Source of the DNA: an uncultured Gemmatimonadota bacterium
GTDB lineage: Bacteria; Gemmatimonadota; Gemmatimonadetes; Gemmatimonadales; GWC2-71-9
Direction: 5' to 3'
Assembly (NCBI GenBank): GCA_946479805.1
Contig: CAMLHP010000049.1
Span: 1-13,107 of the forward strand
DNA: 13,107 bases
Position 1 is the stretch's first letter; every line of letters begins with the position of its first letter. This document shows, in pieces, positions 1-7,089 of the stretch. Made by a program: the position numbers and the translations under genes. The notes below the pieces were generated by a model that saw nothing but the letters and a program-made list of their open reading frames with translations, ran no database searches and had not been told where the DNA came from.

Positions 1-78
1 GGGGAGCGCCCTGAGCGCGCCTGGCCCTGGACGCGCATCCGTCTATCCGCCTGTCCGTCGCCGCGGAATGGCAATAAT

Positions 79-119
79 TCAAGTATTTACTTGACATTTT
101 GTGATAATTAGCATATGGT
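79..119 (+). promoter_or_regulatory. Promoter with overlapping palindromic operator, upstream of the cytochrome gene
   Basis: A perfect -35 hexamer TTGACA (91-96) is followed after 17 nt by TATGGT (114-119; 4 of 6 matches to TATAAT), in an AT-rich island within otherwise GC-rich DNA. A perfect inverted repeat, TCAAGTA-TT-TACTTGA (79-94), overlaps the -35 box by four bases, which is where a repressor would block RNA polymerase. Predicted transcription start is near 126, leaving a leader of about 50 nt. The regulator is not identified. MarR-, HxlR- or Rrf2-type dimeric regulators bind sites of this general form, but that is inference. Confidence 0.5.
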
Positions 120-137
120 GGTCTCGAGGCTCGGAAA

Positions 138-156
138 AGCCGGCTCCCCGCCGGCT
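138..156 (+). promoter_or_regulatory. Inverted repeat in the cytochrome leader
   Basis: A 7-bp perfect stem, AGCCGGC (138-144) and GCCGGCT (150-156), with loop TCCCC, lies 11 nt before the GGGAG ribosome binding site (167-171). No T-run follows, so it is not an intrinsic terminator. It could affect mRNA stability or translation, or be chance in GC-rich sequence. Confidence 0.25.
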
Positions 157-178
157 CAGAAGCCTTGGGAGACCTGCC

Positions 179-1381
179 ATGCATGGAACATCATTCACCA
201 AACTCGCCCGCGTTGGTAGCATCCTCGCACTAGTGGCGGGCATTGGCGGAGTCCAGTGGGCCTGTGACGGTGGCCCCACGGATCCCGACCCGGAGCAACT
301 GGCCAGCGGGAAGCAGATTTTCCGCTACGACACCTTCGGAGACGAGCAGTTCTGGACCGACACCCTCCGGATTCACGACGTCATCACCCAGGCGGTCTCA
401 CCAGCGGTGGCGCTCTCGGTCGGACTCAAGGTGGACGCCGACGCCCTCCCGCAGGCACTCAAGGACGCCATCGCCGCGGGCCAGGTTGATCTTGAGAGCC
501 CCGCGACCACCATCGCCCTGCTGAAACTCGACGCGGTGGTAGGAGTGAAGGGGACGGTGGAAACGATAGAGGGCAAGGACACGCTCACCCGGGTTGGCGT
601 CACCTGCGCGCTCTGCCATTCGACCGTCAACAACTCCTTCGCACCAGGCATCGGCTCTCGCCTGGACGGCTGGCCCAACGGCGACCTCAACCCCGGTGCC
701 ATAGTCGCGCTCTCGCCCGCGCTTACCCCGGCGCAGAAGGCGGTGTACCAGTCATGGGGGCCTGGCAAGTACGATCCCCGTTACAACATTGACGGCCTCA
801 ACACCCCGCTGGTGCTTCCGCCGGCGTATGGCCTGGCCGGCGTGGACAAGGAGACGTTCACCGCGGAGGGCCCGGTATCGTACTGGAATGCGTACGTGGC
901 GGTCACCCAGATGCACGGCCAGGGCAATTTCAGCGATCCCCGGCTCAACATCTTCGTTTCGCAGTCGCCCGACCTGGTCACGCCCAAGCTCGAGGCACTG
1001 CGTGATTACCAGCTGAGCCTCTTCAAGCCCAGCGCTCCAGCCGGCAGCTTCGATGCTGCGGCAGCGGACCGGGGCAAGGACGTCTTCAGGGGTGCCGGCA
1101 CCTGCTCCAGCTGCCACGCTGGCGACACCTTTACCGACGTGAACTCGGGCAGGCTCCACGACCCCGCCGAAACCGGGATGGACCCGGCGTACGCGGCGCG
1201 TACCTCACAGAAGGCGTATCGCACCACGCCACTCAGGGCCCTGTGGCAGCACCCACCGTACTTTCACGACGGGAGCTCGGCGACCCTCACCGACGTGATC
1301 AACCGGTATGACGAAGTGCTGCAACTGGAACTGACCGAGCAGCAGAAGAGCGACTTGCTGGAGTACCTGAAGTCGATCTGA
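179..1381 (+). CDS. Diheme cytochrome c, MauG/cytochrome c peroxidase-like
   Basis: The product is a 400-residue exported electron-transfer protein. Residues about 1-36 form an export signal: a basic start, a hydrophobic stretch, then Cys in a QWAC context. This may be a lipoprotein site, though Gln at -3 is atypical. Two haem c sites are visible: CALCH (C143, C146, H147) and CSSCH (C309, C312, H313). The C-terminal region, with PPYFHDGSSATL and then LTEQQKSDLLEYLKSI, matches the C-terminal haem domain of the di-haem peroxidase/MauG family. The N-terminal half with the first haem is not one I can place exactly, and peroxidase activity is not established. The start at 179 is chosen because GGGAG (167-171) sits 7 nt upstream; an earlier in-frame GTG at 101 would fall between the -35 and -10 boxes and spoil the signal peptide. 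fdhD follows 59 nt downstream on the same strand, but no functional link is evident. Confidence 0.85.
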   Translation: MHGTSFTKLARVGSILALVAGIGGVQWACDGGPTDPDPEQLASGKQIFRYDTFGDEQFWTDTLRIHDVITQAVSPAVALSVGLKVDADALPQALKDAIAAGQVDLESPATTIALLKLDAVVGVKGTVETIEGKDTLTRVGVTCALCHSTVNNSFAPGIGSRLDGWPNGDLNPGAIVALSPALTPAQKAVYQSWGPGKYDPRYNIDGLNTPLVLPPAYGLAGVDKETFTAEGPVSYWNAYVAVTQMHGQGNFSDPRLNIFVSQSPDLVTPKLEALRDYQLSLFKPSAPAGSFDAAAADRGKDVFRGAGTCSSCHAGDTFTDVNSGRLHDPAETGMDPAYAARTSQKAYRTTPLRALWQHPPYFHDGSSATLTDVINRYDEVLQLELTEQQKSDLLEYLKSI

Positions 1382-1440
1382 CGGTGGCCGCAGTCGCCTC
1401 CGGCTACTTACCATGCGGTCGGCCCTGGCCATATTCCAGC

Positions 1441-2352
1441 ATGCCCCATTTACCCGACCGCCGCGCCGGTCTCCGCAAGCTGGGCCACACCGGCCCGCTG
1501 CTGGAGGTAGAAGCCGTCGAATGGCGGGACGGTGCCGCCTCCCTGGTCCGTGGCGCCATCGTCGAGGAAACCCCCGTGGTGCTGGTCTACAACCACGTGC
1601 CCCACGTGGTGATGATGGCCACGCCCGCGGACCTCGACGACTTCGCGGTCGGGTTCAGCGTCACCGAGGAGCTGGTCTCGTCGCCTGCTGAGTTGATGGA
1701 CATCAGCATCGAGCGGCTGGGCCGGGGGATCGAGGTGAAGATCTCGATTTCCAGCGAACGCGCGAAGGAGATCGAGTCCCGCGCCAGAAGGCTTTCGGGT
1801 CGCACCGGCTGCGGCATATGCGGTGCCAATGATCTCGAGGGCGTGCTCAAGTCGCTTCATTCGGTGCCGTCAGGAGTTCCCGTCGAGCCGGCCGTGATCC
1901 ATCGTGCCATGGACCAGCTGTCAGGGCGTCAGCAGCTCAACCGCGAATCAGGTGCGGTGCACGCCGCAGGATGGGCCACACTCGATGGCGACATCGTGCT
2001 GGTGCGCGAGGACGTGGGACGCCACAACGCGCTCGACAAGCTGGTGGGGGCGGCACTGAAGCAGAAGGTTGATCCGGCAGGGGGATTCGCGGTGGTGACC
2101 AGCCGGGCGAGCTTCGAGATGGTGCAGAAGGCGAGTGCGCTGGGCGCGCCGATCCTGGCGGCGATCTCGGGGCCCACAGCGCTGGCGGTGCGGGTGGCCG
2201 AGGAGTCCGGGATGACGCTGGTGGGCTTTGCCAGGAAGGAGCGGCTGACCGTCTACACCCACCCGGGGCGGATTGTCAGCCCCGGTCCACACCCTCCCGC
2301 TGGTGCACCGGGCCACGGTTCTGCACGAACTTCCAGCCGAAGCGACCCTTGA
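1441..2352 (+). CDS. fdhD: Formate dehydrogenase accessory sulfurtransferase FdhD
   Basis: FdhD passes sulfur from a cysteine desulfurase (IscS in E. coli) to the Mo/W-bis-PGD cofactor before it enters formate dehydrogenase; the modification is required for activity. The 303-residue protein has the catalytic motif CGICG (C124 and C127; E. coli FdhD uses C121/C124), SGAVHAAG, and the signature EDVGRHNALDKLVG, plus the usual ending around GFARKERLTVYTHPGRI. About 25 further residues, rich in Pro, Gly and Ser, follow that ending. They are encoded by DNA antisense to the 3' end of the convergent FDH iron-sulfur subunit gene and are probably a read-on tail. ATG 1441 is preferred because the protein then starts close to the family's usual point; GTG 1384 is an in-frame alternative, and neither has a strong ribosome binding site. 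The gene faces the FDH operon it serves. Confidence 0.93.
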   Translation: MPHLPDRRAGLRKLGHTGPLLEVEAVEWRDGAASLVRGAIVEETPVVLVYNHVPHVVMMATPADLDDFAVGFSVTEELVSSPAELMDISIERLGRGIEVKISISSERAKEIESRARRLSGRTGCGICGANDLEGVLKSLHSVPSGVPVEPAVIHRAMDQLSGRQQLNRESGAVHAAGWATLDGDIVLVREDVGRHNALDKLVGAALKQKVDPAGGFAVVTSRASFEMVQKASALGAPILAAISGPTALAVRVAEESGMTLVGFARKERLTVYTHPGRIVSPGPHPPAGAPGHGSARTSSRSDP

Positions 2353-3244
2353 TGCAGAGGTGACCCGAGGTCACGCTGTGGTCCAGCGGCGACGTGACCT
2401 TCACGATCTCGTTGTCCTGCACATGGAGCTCGAGGTTGCAGCCCACGCCGCAGTAGGGGCAGATGGTGGTGGTGACCTCCTGCGCCGACTCGTCCCAGCT
2501 GCCGTCCGCACGCCGGTCGAATTCGCTCTTGAACATCAGCGCCCCGGTGGGGCACACCCCGATGCAGTTGCCGCAGTAGACGCACGCCGAATCAGGCAGC
2601 AGCACTGCGAACTCGGTCGAGATCCTCGCGTCGAAACCCCGTCCCGCCACCGTGAGCGCGAAGGTGTTCTGGGCATCCTTGCCGCAGGCCTCAACACACT
2701 TGTAGCAGAGGATGCACTTGCCGTAATCGCGAATGTAGAGGTCGTTGTCCAGCTTGACCGGTTGCGCCACCGTGGCGCGGTATCCCGGCTCGACCGCCTC
2801 GTGGTGTCCCGGCGGATGGCTGTCCCGCTCCCCGGCGGCGCTGGGTGGTGCGGGCGGCCCGTAGCGCTCGGGATCAGCGGCATATTCGGCCAGCCATTCC
2901 GCCACCTCAGGAGTGGTCGAGAGGTCCACCGACGACGCGAGGAACTCCAGCACCATCTTCCGGCTGTGGCGCACCCGGTCGCTGCCGGTCCTTACCTTCA
3001 TGCCCGGCTCCACCTTCCTGGAGCAGCTCGGCACCAGCACCCTCGAGCCCTCGACCTCCACCATGCATACCCGGCACACGTTCACCGGATGAAGTGTGTC
3101 GAGGTAGCAGAGCGTCGGGATGTCGATGCCGGAACGGCGGCAGGCGTCGAGGATGGTGCTGCCTTCGGGCGCCGAAACCGGGGCACCGTCGATGGTGATC
3201 TCGACGCTCTTCCTGAGCGGCTCGATGGGAATGAGCGCGGTCAT
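2276..3244 (-). CDS. Formate dehydrogenase iron-sulfur subunit carrying the detached N-terminal domain of the catalytic subunit
   Basis: This 322-residue protein is an electron wire. Residues about 13-80 are a [2Fe-2S] domain like those of NuoG/HoxU (C46, C57, C60, C74). Residues about 165-240 hold two [4Fe-4S] motifs (C177, C180, C183, C187; C221, C224, C227, C231 followed by Pro). Residues 257-308 are the first part of a molybdopterin oxidoreductase: C262, C265, C269 and C297 (Cx2Cx3Cx27C) bind the [4Fe-4S] cluster next to the Mo/W site. In ordinary FdsA/FdhA the catalytic domain would continue after GRFGWKFVQ. Here the reading frame ends 14 residues later, and the missing part is the gene at 7047-5128. 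The HxxxCxxCxxxxxC [4Fe-4S] motif usual after the NuoG-type [2Fe-2S] domain is absent. The ATG overlaps the upstream stop (ATGA), implying translational coupling. The 3' end overlaps fdhD by 77 bp. Confidence 0.88.
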   Translation of the reverse strand: MTALIPIEPLRKSVEITIDGAPVSAPEGSTILDACRRSGIDIPTLCYLDTLHPVNVCRVCMVEVEGSRVLVPSCSRKVEPGMKVRTGSDRVRHSRKMVLEFLASSVDLSTTPEVAEWLAEYAADPERYGPPAPPSAAGERDSHPPGHHEAVEPGYRATVAQPVKLDNDLYIRDYGKCILCYKCVEACGKDAQNTFALTVAGRGFDARISTEFAVLLPDSACVYCGNCIGVCPTGALMFKSEFDRRADGSWDESAQEVTTTICPYCGVGCNLELHVQDNEIVKVTSPLDHSVTSGHLCIKGRFGWKFVQNRGPVHQREGVDRG

Positions 3245-5124
3245 GATGCTGCCGCTCCGTCGAAAAGCCGTAGTCGCTTGATGGCGGTCTCCACCGCGCC
3301 GTAGGCGGTCTGGCCCAGCCCGCAGATGGATGCATCCTTCATCGCGAGACCCACTTCCTCCAGCAGCGCCCGTTCAGTGGTGATGCCGCCCAGCGGCTTG
3401 CCCGCGAGGATCCGGTGCAGCGCTTCCTCCTGCCTCACTGTGCCCACCCTGCACGGAACACACTGGCCGCACGACTCATCGCGGAAGAAGGCCGCTATGC
3501 GCCTCAGTATGTCCACCAGGTCAACCTGGTCGTCGAACAGCATCACCACGCCCGAACCGAGGGTGCTGCCTGCCGCGCGCGTGGCCTCGAAGGTGAGCGG
3601 CATGTCGATCTCGTCGGCGCGGATGAAACCGCCGGCCGCGCCGCCCAGCAGAACCGCCTTGAGCTCGCGCCCGCCCTTCACGCCACCGGCCAGCGCGATG
3701 AGGTCCCTGAGCGAGGTGCCATGCGCGACTTCATAGATACCCGGGCGCTGCACTGATCCCGACAGGCAGAAGAGCCTGGGTCCAGTCGATATCCCGCTGC
3801 CGGTCTCGGCGTACTTGAGGCCGCCGACCCGCAGGATTTCCGGCACGTTGATCAGGGTCTCGACGTTGTTGACCACCGTGGGCTTGCCGAAGAGTCCCGC
3901 CTCCACCGGGAAGGGCGGCTTGTTGCGCGGCTCGCCGCGGTATCCCTCGATCGAATTGAAGATCGCGGTCTCCTCGCCGCAGATATACGCGCCGGCCCCG
4001 ACCCGGATCTCGATGTCGAACCTGACGCCCAGGCCGTGCACTTCGCTTCCCAGCATCCCGTTGGCGCGCGCCTGCTCTATCGCATGCTGCAGCCGCTCCC
4101 GCGCGAGCGGGTACTCCCCCCTGATGTAGATGTACCCCCGCTCGGCGCCGGTGGCGTATCCCGCGATCGTCATCGCCTCGATCACGCTGAACGGATCGCC
4201 TTCCATGATTACCCGGTCCTTGAACGTCCCCGGCTCCGATTCATCGGCGTTGGCAATCACGTACCGTTCGCGCACGGGCTGCCCAGCCACCGCGTCCCAC
4301 TTCCGGCCGGTGGGGAAGGCCGCGCCTCCGCGCCCGGCGAGCCGGGCGTCGGTCACTTCCTTTCGCACGCCCTCCGGTCCCAGGTGTGCCGCCTTGGCCA
4401 GCGCCTGGTAGCCGTCATGGGCGCGGTAGTCCTCGTAGCTCGACGGATCCACCACCCCGACCCGGCGAAGCAGCCGGAGTTCCTGATTGTGAGCCTGCGG
4501 CGGCGAGATCCTGGGCACCACGGCCTGTGCGCGGTCCCCCGCCAGCAGCGCGGCCACCGAAGCCGCCGTGGCGCCGCCAAGGAGAAGTTCCACCGGTTCG
4601 CCACCAGCTTCGGTGAGGAACGCTGCCGGCGCCTGCTCGCAGAGCCCCAGGCACGGACTCCGGAGCCAGCCGCTCTCGGCCGGTGCGACCTGCTTCTGGC
4701 CAGCGTGCGGCGCGCTGATTGCCGGGCCAACCACCTGCTCAAGTTCCTCACAGAGCCGGGCCGCGCCCCGGGTGCGACAGGCGATGTCGTCGCACACGTG
4801 CACCACACGGCGCGGGCGCGGCGTGGTGGAAAGCAGGGCATAGAAGGTGGCAACGCCATAGGCGTCGGCCGGCGGAATGGTGAGCCGGGTACAGATGTAG
4901 TTGAGGCCGCCTTCGCTGATCCATCCTACCCGCGACTGCAACGCCCTCAGTGCCGGCAGCAGCAGGTCACGCTGATCGCGGGCGGCATGTCCGCCGGCGG
5001 AGGTGTGCCTGTCCCCGGCGGCGCGCTCGCCTCCGGTCCACCCCGTCGCTTCGGTGCCAAGGAAACTGTCGATGGCGTCCCGCTCTTCGGCGGTTGGCTC
5101 TGCGGCGAGAAAATGAATGTCCAC
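3241..5124 (-). CDS. NADH dehydrogenase-like diaphorase subunit, NuoE-NuoF fusion (FdsGB/HoxF type)
   Basis: The 627-residue subunit exchanges electrons between FMN/NAD(H) and the iron-sulfur chain of formate dehydrogenase. Residues about 50-195 are NuoE-like, with a thioredoxin-type [2Fe-2S] site (C111, C116, C158, C162). Residues about 210-620 are NuoF-like: the glycine-rich NADH/FMN motif GRGGAAFPTGRKW (264-276), NADESEPGTFKDR and GAYICGEETAI for FMN binding, and a [4Fe-4S] site (C552, C555, C558, C601). Separate FdsG and FdsB proteins do this job in classic NAD-dependent FDH; fusion of E and F also occurs in HoxF-type diaphorases. The start is GTG 5124, 3 nt after the stop of the selenocysteine subunit, and the stop overlaps the next start by 4 nt. 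No NuoF-like C-terminal ferredoxin extension is present; those clusters sit in the next gene. Confidence 0.93.
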   Translation of the reverse strand: MDIHFLAAEPTAEERDAIDSFLGTEATGWTGGERAAGDRHTSAGGHAARDQRDLLLPALRALQSRVGWISEGGLNYICTRLTIPPADAYGVATFYALLSTTPRPRRVVHVCDDIACRTRGAARLCEELEQVVGPAISAPHAGQKQVAPAESGWLRSPCLGLCEQAPAAFLTEAGGEPVELLLGGATAASVAALLAGDRAQAVVPRISPPQAHNQELRLLRRVGVVDPSSYEDYRAHDGYQALAKAAHLGPEGVRKEVTDARLAGRGGAAFPTGRKWDAVAGQPVRERYVIANADESEPGTFKDRVIMEGDPFSVIEAMTIAGYATGAERGYIYIRGEYPLARERLQHAIEQARANGMLGSEVHGLGVRFDIEIRVGAGAYICGEETAIFNSIEGYRGEPRNKPPFPVEAGLFGKPTVVNNVETLINVPEILRVGGLKYAETGSGISTGPRLFCLSGSVQRPGIYEVAHGTSLRDLIALAGGVKGGRELKAVLLGGAAGGFIRADEIDMPLTFEATRAAGSTLGSGVVMLFDDQVDLVDILRRIAAFFRDESCGQCVPCRVGTVRQEEALHRILAGKPLGGITTERALLEEVGLAMKDASICGLGQTAYGAVETAIKRLRLFDGAAAS

Positions 5125-5127
5125 GGC

Positions 5128-7047
5128 TCAGGCGATCGACGCGGTGACGGACGACTCCACAGGGTCGATGCGCACGGCGCACGCCTTGAACTCGGCGGTG
5201 CCCGACTTGGGGTCGGTGGCATCGATGGTGAGAAGGTTGGTTCGCACGTCATCCTGGAAGTGGAAGGTCATGAACACCAGGCCGGGCCTGAGGTTCTGGT
5301 CGATGCGCACCGGCGCCGTGACGCTGCCCCGCCGGGACGAGATGCGCACGCACTCGCCATCTGCGAAGCCAAGGCGCTCGGCGTCCTCCGGAGACATGTC
5401 CACCGACTCACCCCGGCGGAGAGGCGAGGTGTAACCGCCGGACTGGACCCCGGTGTTGTAGGAATCGAGCCGCCGGCCGGTGGTGAGCTGGAACGGGTAC
5501 TCGTCGTCGGGCATCTCCACCGGCATCACGTGCTTCACCGCATGGAACGGTGCGGGCGGGCCGCCCCGAGGTTCGGCCCACAGCCGCGAGTGCAGGAACA
5601 GCTCGCCGGGATGGCTCTCGTCGTAGCAGGGCCACTGGAGCCCGCCTTCCCTCTCCAGTCGCCCATAGCTCATTCCGGCGAAGATCGGGGCGAGGGTGCG
5701 AAGCTCGTTCCAGAGGTCCTCCGCCGTCGGGTGGCCCCAGTCGTATCCCAGCCGCCGGGCAAGCTCGGCGATGATCCAGATGTCATCGCGCGCATCAAAC
5801 GGCGGGTCGAGCGCCTTCCGCACCCGCTGCACCCTGCGCTCGCTGTTGGTGACTGTGCCTTCGGCCTCGCACCAGCTGGCCGAGGCCGGCAGCACCACCG
5901 TGGCGAGTTCCGCCGTCTGGGTCAGGAAGATGTCCTGCACCACGAGGTGATCGAGCCCGCGGAGCAGCTGCACTGCGCGGCCCTGGTCGGCTTCGGACCG
6001 CGCCGGGTTCTCGCCGATGGCGTACACCGCGCGAACCTCGCCCTCCTCCATGCCCTCGAACATCTCCGACAGGTTCCTGCCGTACTTCGGCTTGAGCGTT
6101 GCGTTCCAGGCGGCCTCGAAGCGATGCCGCACATCGGCATCGGTGGTCCAGTCCTGGAATCCCACCAGCCGGTTGGGGATCGCCCCCATGTCGCCCCCGC
6201 CCTGGACGTTGTTCTGGCCCCGGAGGGGGCTGAGCCCCGAGCCGTAGCGGCCAATGTGGCCGGTCAGGAGCGAAAGGTTGATCAGCGCGAAGACGTTGTC
6301 GGTGCCGTTGTGGTGCTCGGTGATCCCGAGTGTCCAGCAGATCACCGCACGCTCGGCGCGGGCATAGGTCAGCGCGGCGCGCTCGATGACCTCGGCGGGA
6401 ACGCCGGTGATCCGCTCGGCCACATCGAGGGTGAACTGCTCCACCTCCTGCCGGTACTCCTCGTAACCGGTGGTGGCCCGCCTGATGAAGTCCTCGTTGG
6501 CGAGGCCTGAGTGGATGATGACCCGGGCCATGGCGTGGGCGAGGGCGATGTCGGTGCCCACATGGATTCCCAGCCAGTCGTCGGCCCACTGGGCCGATAC
6601 CGTGCGGCGCGGATCCACCGCAAAGAGCTTCGCCCCCCGGTGCAGCGCCTTCAGCACATGGTGGAAGAAGATCGGGTGGTTTTCGCGGGCGTTTGCCCCC
6701 CAGAGGAAGATGACGTCGGTCTCTTCCACCTCGCGGTAGGAGGTCGTCCCCCCACCGGCACCAAACACCGTCGCCAGACCGACGACGCTAGGAGCGTGTC
6801 ACGTTCGGTTGCAGCTGTCGATGTTGTGGGTGCCGAAAGCGACCCGGGTGAGCTTGGCGGCCAGGTAGTTCATCTCGTTGCTGGCCTTGGAGCAGCTCAT
6901 GGTCGCGATGGCATCGCCGCCGTGCTGTTCCTTCGCCTTGCGGAACCCCTCGGCGGCACGGTCGAGCGCGGCCTCCCAGGAGGCGGGGCGAAGAACCCCA
7001 CCCTCCCGCACGAGCGGCTGGGTGAGGCGATTGAGTGGCTGGGACAT
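5128..7047 (-). CDS. fdhA: Formate dehydrogenase catalytic subunit, selenoprotein lacking the N-terminal [4Fe-4S] domain
   Basis: This Mo/W-bis-PGD subunit oxidises formate or reduces CO2. It reads as one 639-residue frame if the TGA at 6801-6799 is decoded as selenocysteine 83, in the context SCNRT-Sec-HAPSVVGL, the exact active-site position in FdhA/FdhF families (Sec140-His141 in E. coli FdhF). His84 follows. The second catalytic residue, Arg276 in LRGQNNVQGGGDMG, lies 193 residues after Sec, the same spacing as Sec140 to Arg333 in E. coli. The C-terminal dinucleotide-binding domain (about 510-630) is present and ends normally. The protein begins directly at NRLTQPLVREGGVL and lacks the [4Fe-4S] domain, which is in the gene at 3244-2276. 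ATG 7047 has GGGAG 6 nt upstream. Without Sec decoding, a gene caller would report two pieces (7047-6799 and 6768-5128). Selenoprotein synthesis genes are not in the window. Confidence 0.92.
6769..6798 (-). promoter_or_regulatory. SECIS-like hairpin directing selenocysteine insertion
   Basis: Eleven nucleotides after the UGA, the mRNA can form a 7-bp stem, CGUCGUC (6787-6781) with GGCGACG (6775-6769), one pair being G-U. The loop is GGUCU (6780-6776). E. coli fdhF has GGUCUG at the same distance from its UGA, in the apical loop recognised by SelB. The position and the loop with GU fit a bacterial SECIS inside the coding region. Part of the sequence identity is imposed by the encoded Gly-Leu, but the paired arms are not. 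Confidence 0.75.
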
Positions 7048-7089
7048 GGGGCACTCCCGGGTGAGTCAAATGCTTGCAGGGGCAGTGTT

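Noticed and set aside
1..78. Possible 3' end of an upstream gene
   Set aside because: Plus-strand frames either stop early or run into the promoter; nothing identifiable could be read.
79..279. 66-codon minus-strand frame over the cytochrome promoter
   Set aside because: It lies over the promoter and signal-peptide region of the plus-strand gene, with no ribosome binding site or domain.
2273..3304. 343-codon plus-strand frame opposite the FDH iron-sulfur subunit gene
   Set aside because: The minus strand encodes four complete iron-sulfur motifs; the plus-strand frame has no domain signal.
6768..6801. FDH catalytic gene as a pseudogene broken by a nonsense codon
   Set aside because: The TGA is at the known selenocysteine site, the frame is intact on both sides, and a SECIS-like hairpin follows.
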